Below are positions 8,586 to 16,366 of a stretch of DNA of 39,905 nt, in pieces. Within the stretch, counting starts at the first letter, position 1, and each line of letters starts with the position of its first letter. Source of the DNA: an uncultured Clostridia bacterium (GTDB lineage Bacteria > Bacillota > Clostridia > TANB77 > CAG-508); assembly GCA_947626765.1 (NCBI GenBank), contig CANQTQ010000013.1, positions 1 through 39,905 on the forward strand, in the 5' to 3' direction. Below the pieces are notes generated by a model. It ran no database searches. It was not told where the DNA came from and saw only the letters and a program-made list of their open reading frames with translations. The position numbers and the translations under genes are program-made.

Positions 8586-9767
8586 TTACTTTCTTAATCC
8601 TACATAACGATAAGGATTATCTATATTTCCTGTTTTTGCAACTTCTTGTAAATAGCTATATACTTCTTCAATATCTTTAGAAGTAGTATCTCTACCACCA
8701 ATTCCGTATACATAGCTAACAGCAGGAACTTGTTTTTTTGCTACATACATAGCAGATGTTACATCTTCAAATAAAGCTCCACCTGCTGCATTTAAAGAAT
8801 CGGCTTTATCCATAATTGCTAATGCTTTTAAATTTCCTAAAGCTAAAGCTATTTCTTCTGCTGGGAATGGTCTAAATACACGAACTTTAACCATACCTGC
8901 TTTAACGCCTTTGTTTCTTAAATCATCTACAACTGTTTTAGTAGTTCCAGCAGTTGAATTCATACATACAACTGCAATCTCTGCATCTTCCATTTTATAT
9001 TCTTCAAAAAATGAATATTTTCTACCAGTCATTTTTTCAAAGTCTTTTGCAACTTCAAGAATTACTTTTTTAGCATTTCTCATAGCTTCAGCTTGTTGAT
9101 ATTTATGTTCAAATAAATAATGTTGAACATCTAATGGACCAATTGCTATTGGTTCTTTTGCATTTAATAAATAATGCTCAGGGTTATATTTTCCTACAAA
9201 TTCTTTTACTTTATCATCTTCAATTAGCTCTATATTTTCGATAGAATGTGATGTAATAAATCCATCTTGGCAAACCATTAAAGGAAGTAAAACATCTTTA
9301 TTTTCTGCTATGCGATGTGCCATAATTAAATTATCATAAGCTTCTTGATTGTTTTCTGAAAATAGCATTATCCAGCCACTATCACGAACACCCATTGCAT
9401 CTGAATGATCATTATGAATATTTAAAGGGCCAGAAACAGCACGGTTAACTAAGCTCATAACAATTGGAAGTCTTAAGCTAGAGGCAATATAAATCATTTC
9501 CCACATATAAGATAATCCATTTGCAGAAGTAGCTGTCATAGCTCTTCCTCCTGCGGCTTCTGCACCAATACAAGCACTCATAGCGCTATGTTCACTTTCT
9601 ACAGCAACAAATTCAGTATCTACTGTACCATTGCTAACAAAAGTAGAAAAGTACTGTGGTATTTCTGTAGAAGGTGTAATAGGAAATGCTGCAACAACAT
9701 CTGGGTTAATTTGTTTCATAGCAGTAGCAGCAGCTTCATTTCCACTTAATCTTTCTCTAATTCCCAT
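8586..9767 (-). CDS. porA: Pyruvate:ferredoxin oxidoreductase, alpha subunit
   Basis: This is the 393-residue alpha subunit of POR, containing the pyrimidine-binding and CoA-region domains. The N-terminus has GNEAAATAMKQINPDVVAAF and PITPSTEIPQYF; the central part has ESEHSAMSACIGAEAAGGRA and TSANGLSYMWE, all characteristic. The start codon ATG at 9767 lacks a nearby Shine-Dalgarno, which is unusual in this window. A good one, GAAAGGAG, sits about 160 nt upstream at 9926-9933, separated from the start by a REP-like element. Translation may therefore depend on RNA folding or on coupling to porD. The protein itself is intact. Confidence 0.94.
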   Translation of the reverse strand: MGIRERLSGNEAAATAMKQINPDVVAAFPITPSTEIPQYFSTFVSNGTVDTEFVAVESEHSAMSACIGAEAAGGRAMTATSANGLSYMWEMIYIASSLRLPIVMSLVNRAVSGPLNIHNDHSDAMGVRDSGWIMLFSENNQEAYDNLIMAHRIAENKDVLLPLMVCQDGFITSHSIENIELIEDDKVKEFVGKYNPEHYLLNAKEPIAIGPLDVQHYLFEHKYQQAEAMRNAKKVILEVAKDFEKMTGRKYSFFEEYKMEDAEIAVVCMNSTAGTTKTVVDDLRNKGVKAGMVKVRVFRPFPAEEIALALGNLKALAIMDKADSLNAAGGALFEDVTSAMYVAKKQVPAVSYVYGIGGRDTTSKDIEEVYSYLQEVAKTGNIDNPYRYVGLRK

Positions 9768-9788
9768 AATTCTTTGTTTACGCTAGTT

Positions 9789-9920
9789 TATTGGGGACAG
9801 GTCCAATTTGCTATAAAACAATGTTAAGTTTCCTTGGGCTGTGCGGTTTGCAAAGCAAAACTGCATATGTGGCAAAGTCACTTTTCTTGTTTTCAAGCTA
9901 TTAGGGACATGTCACGTAAC
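9789..9920 (-). repeat. REP-like element (copy A) between porD and porA
   Basis: The plus strand reads TTGGGGACAGGTCC at 9791-9804 and TTAGGGACATGTCAC at 9901-9915. The two are related quasi-palindromes that bound about 95 nt, including a GC-rich hairpin (GCGGTTTGC ... GCAAAACTGC around 9843-9864). The same two bounding motifs in the same order occur in copy B at 32865-32916. The base composition is richer in G+C than its surroundings. It falls between the Shine-Dalgarno and the ATG of porA. Confidence 0.7.
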
Positions 9921-9925
9921 TAGCT

Positions 9926-9933
9926 CTCCTTTC
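9926..9933 (-). promoter_or_regulatory. Displaced Shine-Dalgarno of porA
   Basis: GAAAGGAG on the minus strand lies 12 nt behind the porD stop but about 160 nt before the porA ATG. The intervening sequence is the REP-like element. CTAG-containing sequence flanks the insertion on both sides. Confidence 0.5.
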
Positions 9934-9944
9934 TATAATATATT

Positions 9945-10235
9945 TTATTTTCCTTCATCGACCATTTCTATTGCTTTAAATGGGCATACTTTTGCACATA
10001 CCCCACAACCTTTACAATAGTCAAAATTAAAGTCTTCGCGCTTTCCTTCTTTATTTACAGGAATAGCATCTTCAGGGCAAACAGGAAAACATAAACCACA
10101 TTGTGTACATTTTTCACTTAAATAAATTGGTTTTACACTTCTCCAGTCTCCTGTTTTAAATTCTAAAGCATTACCAGCTTTATAAATATTTCCACCAATT
10201 GTCATTTCAGACGCTGAGGTATCTTTATTAATCAT
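9945..10235 (-). CDS. porD: Pyruvate:ferredoxin oxidoreductase, delta subunit (2[4Fe-4S])
   Basis: This is the 96-residue ferredoxin-type subunit of POR that relays electrons out of the complex. It has two CxxCxxCxxxCP motifs: CTQCGLCFPVCP and CKGCGVCAKVCP. The N-terminal segment with GNIYKAGNALEFKTGDWRS is typical of PorD. It lies between porC (32 bp upstream) and porA. Confidence 0.95.
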   Translation of the reverse strand: MINKDTSASEMTIGGNIYKAGNALEFKTGDWRSVKPIYLSEKCTQCGLCFPVCPEDAIPVNKEGKREDFNFDYCKGCGVCAKVCPFKAIEMVDEGK

Positions 10236-10267
10236 TTTTGTCTCCTTTCTGTAGCTTTAGACACATA

Positions 10268-10840
10268 TTATTTAATTTCAGCTAGAGCAAGTTCTAAAGC
10301 TTTCATATTACCTTCTATTACTTCTGGTTTTTTTGCAAATTTATGAGCAAAAGAACCTTTCATATCTTCTAAAAATTGTTTTTCATCCATAATTCCTGAA
10401 ACTTTAACAATAGCTGCAAGCATTGGAGTATTTGGAAAATATTTTCCAAGAGCTTCTATTGATATTTTTCTAGCATCAATAGTATAAACATCTCCATTAT
10501 AATTAGGTAACAATTTTTTAATTTCATCTTTAGTTTTTGTTGTATTAATAATAATAGCTCCATCTTGTTTTAATCCAGCAGTAACATCAACTGTTTCTAA
10601 TAAAGTGTCATCAACTACTACAACATAGTCTGGTTCATAAATATTACTATGAATACGAATTGGCTCATTACTAATACGGTTATAGGCAGTAATAGGAGCG
10701 CCCATTCTTTCTGGACCATATTCAGGAAATCCTTGAATATATTTTCCAGTATTAAATGCAGCATCAGCAAGTAAAAGTGATGCTGTTTTTGCACCTTGGC
10801 CGCCTCTACCATGCCATCTAATTTCAATTAAATCTTTCAT
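10268..10840 (-). CDS. porC: Pyruvate:ferredoxin oxidoreductase, gamma subunit
   Basis: This is the 190-residue gamma subunit of POR. The N-terminal motif RWHGRGGQGAKTAS is characteristic, followed by FPEYGPERMGAP and the VVVVDDTLLE strand. The length is standard. It is the first gene of the operon, with an AGGAGGT Shine-Dalgarno and its own perfectly spaced promoter (10876-10904), placed downstream of the small RNA terminator. Confidence 0.95.
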   Translation of the reverse strand: MKDLIEIRWHGRGGQGAKTASLLLADAAFNTGKYIQGFPEYGPERMGAPITAYNRISNEPIRIHSNIYEPDYVVVVDDTLLETVDVTAGLKQDGAIIINTTKTKDEIKKLLPNYNGDVYTIDARKISIEALGKYFPNTPMLAAIVKVSGIMDEKQFLEDMKGSFAHKFAKKPEVIEGNMKALELALAEIK

Positions 10841-10875
10841 AGGTAGATTTACCTCCTTTTAATTTTTACAAATTT

Positions 10876-10904
10876 ATTTTATGCTTAATTGTGTTTGATG
10901 TCAA
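10876..10904 (-). promoter_or_regulatory. Promoter of the porCDAB operon
   Basis: On the minus strand, TTGACA (10904-10899) and TAAAAT (10881-10876) are separated by 17 nt. The predicted start is near 10869, giving a leader of about 30 nt before porC. Confidence 0.8.
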
Positions 10905-10919
10905 GAAAATTAAAAATAA

Positions 10920-11105
10920 AACTAAAAAGGTATGATGAATATTTACATCATACCTTTTAGTTATTATAAAGAGGAATAAAAATTGGGGCTCTCTTTATAA
11001 TATAGAGAGTAGTTTGCAACATCAGATGGCTTAATTATTTATATAATGTTCCCACCCTGATGAATTGCAATGATAATTTTTAAGTGAAAATTTCTTTTCA
11101 CTTAT
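10920..11105 (-). ncRNA. Candidate stand-alone structured RNA, about 185 nt
   Basis: A consensus promoter (11112-11140) is followed by four consecutive foldable segments and then an intrinsic terminator, with no ORF. The segments are a 5' hairpin AAGTGAAAA/TTTTCACTT; a long interrupted stem closed by TTGCAA/TTGCAA with CATCAG/CTGATG, TGG/CCA and ATTAT/ATAAT inside; a CTCTC/GAGAG hairpin; and a terminator stem at 10921-10961. The 5' TATTATAAG can also pair with CTTTATAATA upstream of the terminator. porC has its own promoter downstream, so this is probably an independent sRNA rather than a leader. I could not match it to 6S, SRP, tmRNA, T-box or any riboswitch consensus I know. Its size would suit 6S RNA, but the multi-hairpin shape does not. 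Confidence 0.55.
10921..10961 (-). terminator. Terminator of the candidate sRNA
   Basis: The 15-16 bp stem, ACTAAAAGGTATGATG with its complement CATCATACCTTTTAGT (one bulge), is followed on the minus strand by a T-rich run. It separates the RNA from the por promoter. Confidence 0.75.
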
Positions 11106-11111
11106 AATATA

Positions 11112-11140
11112 ATTATAGCCCTATTTTTTATGACAGTCAA
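11112..11140 (-). promoter_or_regulatory. Promoter of the candidate sRNA
   Basis: On the minus strand, TTGACT (11140-11135) and TATAAT (11117-11112) are spaced by exactly 17 nt. The start is expected near 11105. Confidence 0.75.
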
Positions 11141-11180
11141 TTTGTTTATGTTATTTTGTTTTTCCAATTTTTCCCATATA

Positions 11181-11360
11181 TTATTGTTCATTATTTGGTT
11201 CTGGTGCTCCAACTGGGCAAACTCCAGCGCAAGTTCCACATTCTATGCAAGAATTTGGATCTATTTGGTATTTGCTATCTCCTTGTGAAATGCAACCTAC
11301 AGGACAATTTGCAGCGCATGCTCCACATCCTATACATTTATCTGTAATTTTATATGCCAT
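11181..11360 (-). CDS. Small 2[4Fe-4S] ferredoxin
   Basis: This is a 59-residue clostridial-type ferredoxin with two cluster-binding motifs, CIGCGACAANCPVGC and CIECGTCAGVCPVGAP, the usual electron acceptor for POR encoded next door. I chose ATG at 11360 because the Shine-Dalgarno AGGTGG overlaps the in-frame GTG codons just upstream. It is on the same strand as ricT and downstream of it. No hairpin is visible between this gene and the sRNA promoter, so read-through into the RNA locus is possible. Confidence 0.95.
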   Translation of the reverse strand: MAYKITDKCIGCGACAANCPVGCISQGDSKYQIDPNSCIECGTCAGVCPVGAPEPNNEQ

Positions 11361-11398
11361 ATTTTTCACCACCTTTCAATGCTACGACTTATAGTTTT

Positions 11399-12328
11399 TT
11401 AAATATCATCTTCATTTGCTTTATCTAATTTTTCTAATTTTTCCAATTCTTCTAATTCTTTTTCATGTTCTTTTTCTTCTGGGTCAATTTCTTCTTTTCC
11501 TATGTTTTTAATAATTTTAACATCTGATGCTGGATATTTTTTATAAAATGTATCTTCTCCGTCTTTCAATTTTACTCTTATAATTTCTTTTAAAGTTTCA
11601 ATAGATTCAACTGTTCCTTCACCATCTTCTGTTTTTACAATAGCACCTATTTTAGGAAGTCTTTTTAGCTTATCTTCATAAACTTCTTCTTCATATTTTA
11701 AGCAACACATAAGTCTTCCACAATTTCCAGATATTTTAGATGGATTTAGTGAAACATTTTGCTCTTTTGCCATTTTTATAGATACTGTTTCAAAATTTCC
11801 TAAAAAAGAGCAACAGCAAAGTTCTCTACCACAAACTCCATTTCCACCTATTCTTTTTACTTCGTCTCTTACACCTATTTGCCTTAATTCTATTCTTGTT
11901 TTAAAAATAGATGCTAATTCTTTAACTAGTTCTCTAAAATCAATTCTACCATCTGCTGTAAAGTAAAATAAAATTTTACTATTATCAAATTTATATTCTA
12001 CTTCTGTTAAATTCATGTCTAATTTATATTTTTTTATTTTTTCTTCGCAGATTTTAAAAGCCTCTTTTTCCTTTTTTCTATTTTCTTCATCATGTTTTAT
12101 ATCTTTTGGTGTTGCAACACGAATAACTTTTTTAAGAGGAGCAGTTAAGTTCTCTTCCATAATTGATTTTTTACTAATTACTACTTCCCCTATTTCTTGC
12201 CCCATAGATGTTTCTACAATTACTTTACTTTGCTTTTCTATTTCTAAATCTCCTGGGTCAAAGAAATATACTTTTCCTGGCTTTCTAAATCTAACTCCTA
12301 TGATATTTTTCAAAATAATTCCTCCCAT
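11399..12328 (-). CDS. ricT: RicT (YaaT), PSP1-domain protein
   Basis: This is a 309-residue PSP1-domain protein. In Bacillus RicT forms the Y-complex with RicA and RicF, carries a [4Fe-4S] cluster and affects RNase Y-dependent RNA maturation and development. The key motifs are present: GVRFRKPGKVYFF, ELRQIGVRDEVKRIGG, and two cysteine clusters, GVCGRELCCCSF and GNCGRLMCCLKYE. A Glu/Lys-rich tail follows (about residues 280-309). The start overlaps the end of holB by 19 bp, as is usual for holB-ricT pairs in Firmicutes. Confidence 0.95.
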   Translation of the reverse strand: MGGIILKNIIGVRFRKPGKVYFFDPGDLEIEKQSKVIVETSMGQEIGEVVISKKSIMEENLTAPLKKVIRVATPKDIKHDEENRKKEKEAFKICEEKIKKYKLDMNLTEVEYKFDNSKILFYFTADGRIDFRELVKELASIFKTRIELRQIGVRDEVKRIGGNGVCGRELCCCSFLGNFETVSIKMAKEQNVSLNPSKISGNCGRLMCCLKYEEEVYEDKLKRLPKIGAIVKTEDGEGTVESIETLKEIIRVKLKDGEDTFYKKYPASDVKIIKNIGKEEIDPEEKEHEKELEELEKLEKLDKANEDDI

Positions 12329-13217
12329 AATTTTAATAGCATATTGTCAATTGACATATCATAATTGGAATTTGCTAAAATTCTTTGTTTTGTTTGTTCT
12401 ATTATTTGTATTCCATTTGCGTAACATATTTTATTTTCTTTTTTTAATAACTCATAAAATACTAATATCATATATTCTAATAATGGAATAATATTTTCTT
12501 TTGCATCATACAAAACTTGTGCTTTTTGCCATATTTCAGTAATATCTTGTGTTTTAATGTTTTGTATTAATTCTTCTATTTGCATATATTGCTGCTTTTC
12601 TTCTTCAATTTTAAGCGCTCTTCCTATACTTCCGATTGCAATTTTTTATCATTGATTCTGTAATATTTGTATATAAATTATTTTGTTTTAAATAATCTGT
12701 AATTTGCTCATCTGAAATTGGCATAAAATTTATTTTCATACAACGAGATTTTATTGTTGCTAATAATTTACTTTCATTAGACGTTATTAAAATAATTATA
12801 GCATATTCTGGTGGTTCCTCTAATGTTTTTAATAAGGCATTTGCTGCTTCCCTTGTCATGGTTTCACTATCATTTATAATATATACTTTTTTTGAAGATG
12901 TTATTGGTTTTTCTGCTATTTTTTCTCCGCATATATCTTATTTGTTCAATTTTAATTGATTTTCCATCTTCTGGTTCTATTTGCATAAAGTCTGGATGAT
13001 TTTTACTTTCGAATTGTATGCATGATTTGCAATTATTACATGATGTTTTATTTTCTCCTATGCAAAGTATCATTTTAGCAAATTCTATTGCAAATAGTTT
13101 TTTTCCTATTCCATTTTTTCCTACAAATAAGTAGCTATGAACTAAGTTATTTTCTGCTATTGATGTAGTTAGTAACTGTTTTATTTTTTCATTGCCTATT
13201 ATTTTTTCAAAAGCCAC
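12310..13217 (-). CDS. holB: DNA polymerase III delta-prime subunit, split by two +1 frameshifts at CGG
   Basis: The reading frame is interrupted twice, yet the three pieces together form one complete clamp-loader delta' of 301 residues. Piece 1 (from 13217) has VHSYLFVGKNGIGKKLFA and the zinc cysteines C-x8-C-x2-C-x2-C; it is in frame 0 up to codon 96 (ATG). The next codon, CGG at 12929-12927, must lose its C to give MGEKIAEKP and the delta' core MTREAANALLKTLEEPPEY. The second CGG at 12634-12632 must again lose its C to give CNGSIGRALK, a conserved helix turn. Without shifting, the products would end after 115 residues. 908 nt minus 2 is exactly 302 codons. Everything else is intact and it overlaps ricT normally, so I call it a functional recoded gene rather than a pseudogene. 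Confidence 0.85.
12632..12634 (-). other. CGG +1 recoding site, holB site 2
   Basis: The context is TGC AAT CGG AAG in frame 0. Skipping the C gives AAT GGA AGT ATA GGA (N-G-S-I-G). Frame 0 meets TAA seven codons later. The P-site codon is AAT. Confidence 0.75.
12927..12929 (-). other. CGG +1 recoding site, holB site 1
   Basis: The context is TAT ATG CGG AGA in frame 0. Skipping the C gives ATG GGA GAA AAA ATA GCA (M-G-E-K-I-A) and joins the frame that encodes the conserved delta' core. The P-site codon is ATG. Confidence 0.78.
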
Positions 13218-13237
13218 TTTTTGTGCCTCCTAATTTT

Positions 13238-13885
13238 TTATACTTTTCCAAATAAATTTAATGGCCAGAAACGAATCCATACTTTGCTTTCTATTCTTTC
13301 TATAGGAATACATCCGAACTCTCTACAGTCTGTAGATTTAGTTCTATTATCTCCCATAGCAAATACACAATTTTCTGGTACTGTAAAGTCGCTAAATGCT
13401 AATCCGCTTCCTGTTTTTTGTGGTGTTTCTAAACCTGGTCTTAAATAATCTTCTTGTAGTTCTTCTCCATTAATGTATACTTTTCCATCTTCAATTTTTA
13501 CATGTTCTCCTGGAAGAGCTATAACTCTTTTAATATAGCTTTCTTTATTCATTTCTAAAACATAATAAATAAATTTGCTCCACAAATTTTTTGGCTCTTT
13601 TGTATACTGTGCAACAGGACTTTCAGGATTAATTCCTTCAAAATTAATATAGCCTTTTATAGTAGGTGCTTCAAATGTAATAATGTCTCCTCTTTGTGGG
13701 GTTTGATGTGTTGTTCTAAATAATCTATTTAAAATAAGTCTTTGTCCTTCTTGTAATGTTGGAAACATTGATTCTTGACTAACTATAGTTGGTGTTCCAA
13801 CAAAATATTTAATTAAAACTGCTAAAACAAATGCTACAACAAAGCAAAAAATCCATTCTAATATATTTTTTAGTTTATCACTCAT
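13238..13885 (-). CDS. lepB: Signal peptidase I
   Basis: This is a 215-residue type I signal peptidase that removes Sec/Tat signal peptides at the outer membrane face. One N-terminal membrane helix (about residues 8-28) precedes the catalytic Ser in QESMFPTL and the general-base Lys in YIKRVIALPGE. The box E-type motif GDNRTKSTDCREFG is present, with Cys where Ser is most often found. Length and single anchor are typical of Gram-positive SipS-type enzymes. It is in the walR-walK-lepB-holB-ricT run, 27 bp after walK (true end) and 20 bp before holB. Confidence 0.95.
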   Translation of the reverse strand: MSDKLKNILEWIFCFVVAFVLAVLIKYFVGTPTIVSQESMFPTLQEGQRLILNRLFRTTHQTPQRGDIITFEAPTIKGYINFEGINPESPVAQYTKEPKNLWSKFIYYVLEMNKESYIKRVIALPGEHVKIEDGKVYINGEELQEDYLRPGLETPQKTGSGLAFSDFTVPENCVFAMGDNRTKSTDCREFGCIPIERIESKVWIRFWPLNLFGKV

Positions 13886-13912
13886 GATTTTATTATTCCC
13901 TCTTTCTAATGT

Positions 13913-15344
13913 TTATTTTTTGTTAACAGGAATTCTAATTACAACTTCTGTACCTTTGCCAACTTCACTTTTTATATCTATACTACCATTATTTTGGTTT
14001 AATATTTCTTTTGCAATAGGAAGTCCGTAGTCCTGTTCCACCCATTTCACGGGTTCTTGCTTTATCTACTCTATAAAATCTTTCAAATATTCTAGATAAG
14101 TCACTTTCTGGAATTCCAATTCCATTATCTATTACCTTAATATATGCATCATTATATACAAAACCTACATATACCTTAATTGTTCCATTTTCTTTAGTAT
14201 ATTTAATTGCATTTGAAATAATATTTAAAATTACTCTTTCTATGCCATATTTATCTGCATGTACTGGTGGAACATTTGCAGTTACAAAGCATTCTACATT
14301 ATGAGATTTCTTTTCTATTTCAAATTTTAGTCTTTCTATACATTTTTTAGTTAAATCGCCTAAATCAAATTCTGATTCTTCTTTTACAATTTTTTTATTA
14401 TCATATCTAGAAAGTATTAATAAATCTGTTACTAGTTTTGCCATTCTTCTTGCTTCTGAACTAATAACCTCCAAGAATTTAGTTTGCATTTCTTTATCAT
14501 ATTCACTTTCTAGTAAAGTATCTGCATACCCCATAATAGAAGTAATAGGCGTTTTAAGTTCATGGGAAACATCTGCTACAAATTCTTTTCGCATATTATC
14601 TAGTTTTACATGTTCTGTAATATCTTGAATTACAACAATTACACCTGCTGGCTTTTCATTTTCATCTTTAAATGGTGCAAAAAGAAGATTAACATATTTT
14701 TCTCCTATATTAAGTCTTTGCTCTGATGTTGTCCAATTTTCTAAATATACAATTTTTTCTAAATTAATATCTGATTGTAATTTATTAAATATTTGGTTAA
14801 AATTTTCATCTTGTTTACTTAAATTTAATAATTCAATAGCAGCAGGATTTATATGAATAATTTTTCCTTCCATATCAAATGCAATAATTCCATCTGTCAT
14901 GTGAAGCAAAATAGTTTCTATTTGTTTTTTTTGCTTTCCCATTTCATTTAAATTTTGTTTTAATTCTTTTGTCATTAGGCTAAAAGCATTAACAAGTTCA
15001 TCTATTTGTGTTTTTTTCTTGCCTGTTTCTTCTATTTCTACTTCTTCACCTTTAGCTATTTTCTCTGCATTTTGAATTAATGTATTAATTGGTTTTATAA
15101 CAGATTTTGACACAAAATAGCCTACTAATAAAGTGATAATAGAAAACACACCAATGGCTACTACTGTAATTATTTTAGTTTGCTCAATTTGAGTTTCTAT
15201 TAAGCTATATGTTTCTTGCATGTCTACAAGTGGTTTTGCAATTTGCCCAAGCATAATAATATGAAAAAGTGAAATTGCACTAATTATGGTTATGCCTAAT
15301 ATAAAAAAGATTAATATAATTTTCGTTTGTATACTTTTTATCAT
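13913..15344 (-). CDS. walK: WalK-type sensor histidine kinase with a +1 frameshift at CGG
   Basis: The full product is 476 residues: TM1 (7-31), a short extracytoplasmic loop of about 25 residues, TM2 (58-78), HAMP (80-130), PAS (140-245), HisKA with phospho-acceptor His261 (VSHELKTPITS), and HATPase_c (N box ISNAIKYT, G1 DNGIGIP). At the G2 box (GGTGL, residues 435-439) the frame-0 codon 440 is CGG. Reading on gives 12 meaningless residues and a stop at 13989; omitting the C gives GLGLPIAKEIL and a normal C-terminal beta segment (GSIDIKSEVGKGTEVVIRIPV) ending at 13913. 1432 nt minus 1 is 477 codons. It is paired with walR 12 bp upstream. The very short sensor loop is unlike Bacillus WalK, so PhoR-like is the alternative. 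Confidence 0.85.
14025..14027 (-). other. CGG +1 recoding site, walK
   Basis: GGA CTA CGG ACT in frame 0 becomes GGA CTA GGA CTT CCT ATT when the C is skipped, restoring the invariant G-L-G-L of the kinase G2 ATP-binding box. The P-site codon is CTA. Confidence 0.82.
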
Positions 15345-15356
15345 TTTAATATCCTC

Positions 15357-16154
15357 TTAGGCGTTAGCTAAATAGTAGCCAACTCCTCTTTTAGTAATTA
15401 GAATTTTTGGTGCAGATGTATCTTTTTCAATTTTTTCCCTAATTCTTCTAACTGTAACATCTACTGTTCTAATATCTCCATAATATTCATAGCCCCATAC
15501 TTTTTCTAGTAAGATTTCTCTTGTTACTACTTGTCCTGGTTGTTTTGCTAAATATCTTAAAACTTCAAATTCTCTTAAAGTTAAATCTATTACTTCTCCT
15601 CTAACTTTAGCTTCAAATTTATCTAAGTTAATTACTAAATCTCCTAGTTCAATAACATTACTTTCTTTATGATTGTTTTGTTCTACTTCTGTTTGAGTTG
15701 ATGCTTCAACTTTTCTTAAGTTTGCTTTTACTCTAGCCATTAGCTCTCTTACACTAAATGGCTTAGTAATATAGTCATCTGCTCCTAATTCTAGACCTAA
15801 AATTTTATCTATTTCTTCGTCTTTTGCAGATAAAATTAATATAGGAACATTTAAATTAGCTTTAAGTCTTTTACATACAGTTAATCCATCTATTTTTGGA
15901 AGCATAATGTCCAATAATATAAGATCTGGCTTTTTTTCGTTTGCAATTCTAATTGCCTCTTCGCCATCATTTGCTTCTATTGTTTGATAGCCTTCTTTTT
16001 GTAAATTATATACTAAAATATCTACAATTCTTTTTTCATCATCAACAACCAATATAGTCTTTTTTGATTCATTTTGGTTATTTTCTATAGTTTTTTGCTC
16101 CTTACTATTTTCTATGCTTTGGCTTTTTTCTTCCACAAAACCCCCGCCTTTCAT
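15357..16154 (-). CDS. walR: WalR-type response regulator (OmpR family)
   Basis: This is a 265-residue DNA-binding response regulator. The receiver domain (about residues 32-150) has VVDDE, the phospho-acceptor Asp82 in LLDIMLP, and KPFSVREL. The winged-helix domain has EVLRYLAKQPGQVVTRE, VWGYEYYGDIRTVDVTVRR and GVGYYL, which are very close to Bacillus WalR/YycF. It has a Ser/Glu/Asn-rich extension of about 30 residues in front. The start is uncertain: ATG at 16154, or GTG at 16136 behind a purine-rich AAAGGCGGGGG. It forms a two-gene module with walK and likely controls cell-wall hydrolase genes. Confidence 0.9.
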   Translation of the reverse strand: MKGGGFVEEKSQSIENSKEQKTIENNQNESKKTILVVDDEKRIVDILVYNLQKEGYQTIEANDGEEAIRIANEKKPDLILLDIMLPKIDGLTVCKRLKANLNVPILILSAKDEEIDKILGLELGADDYITKPFSVRELMARVKANLRKVEASTQTEVEQNNHKESNVIELGDLVINLDKFEAKVRGEVIDLTLREFEVLRYLAKQPGQVVTREILLEKVWGYEYYGDIRTVDVTVRRIREKIEKDTSAPKILITKRGVGYYLANA

Positions 16155-16296
16155 TTATACTTAATTAATGGCTTAATTTAGTATAAATATATCATATTAC
16201 TATTTTTTTAACAAGTTTTTTTATATAATTTTGTAATATTTTTGAAATGTTTTAGAAACAAGTCTGTCATGATTTTGAAATAATTTTTTTGCATAT

Positions 16297-16339
16297 AAAA
16301 AAATGCCAATGTACTAATAATTAGTAAATTGACATTTTT
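16297..16339 (-). terminator. Terminator of rpsB-tsf
   Basis: The hairpin AATGTCAATTTACT/AGTACATTGGCATT, with G-U pairs on the minus strand, is followed by a T run. It lies about 30 nt beyond the tsf stop. Confidence 0.7.
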
Positions 16340-16366
16340 CCTAAGATAAATACTTTATACATGCAT

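Noticed and set aside
10618-10827. Minus-strand ORF in another frame inside porC
   Set aside because: It lies fully within a certain gene and has no ribosome-binding site.
11040-11060. T-box-like GGGTGGGAAC on the minus strand within the RNA candidate
   Set aside because: The surrounding T-box antiterminator and specifier structure are missing, and the string pairs within an internal stem.
10920-11105. 6S RNA for the 185-nt RNA
   Set aside because: Length suits it, but the fold is several hairpins rather than one long interrupted hairpin with a central bubble. Kept as unassigned.
12590-12650. A -1 slip in the run of A at holB (ATAAAAAATTG)
   Set aside because: It would also restore the frame but gives IAIGSIG. 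Removing the C of CGG gives the more typical NGSIGRAL and agrees with the other four sites.
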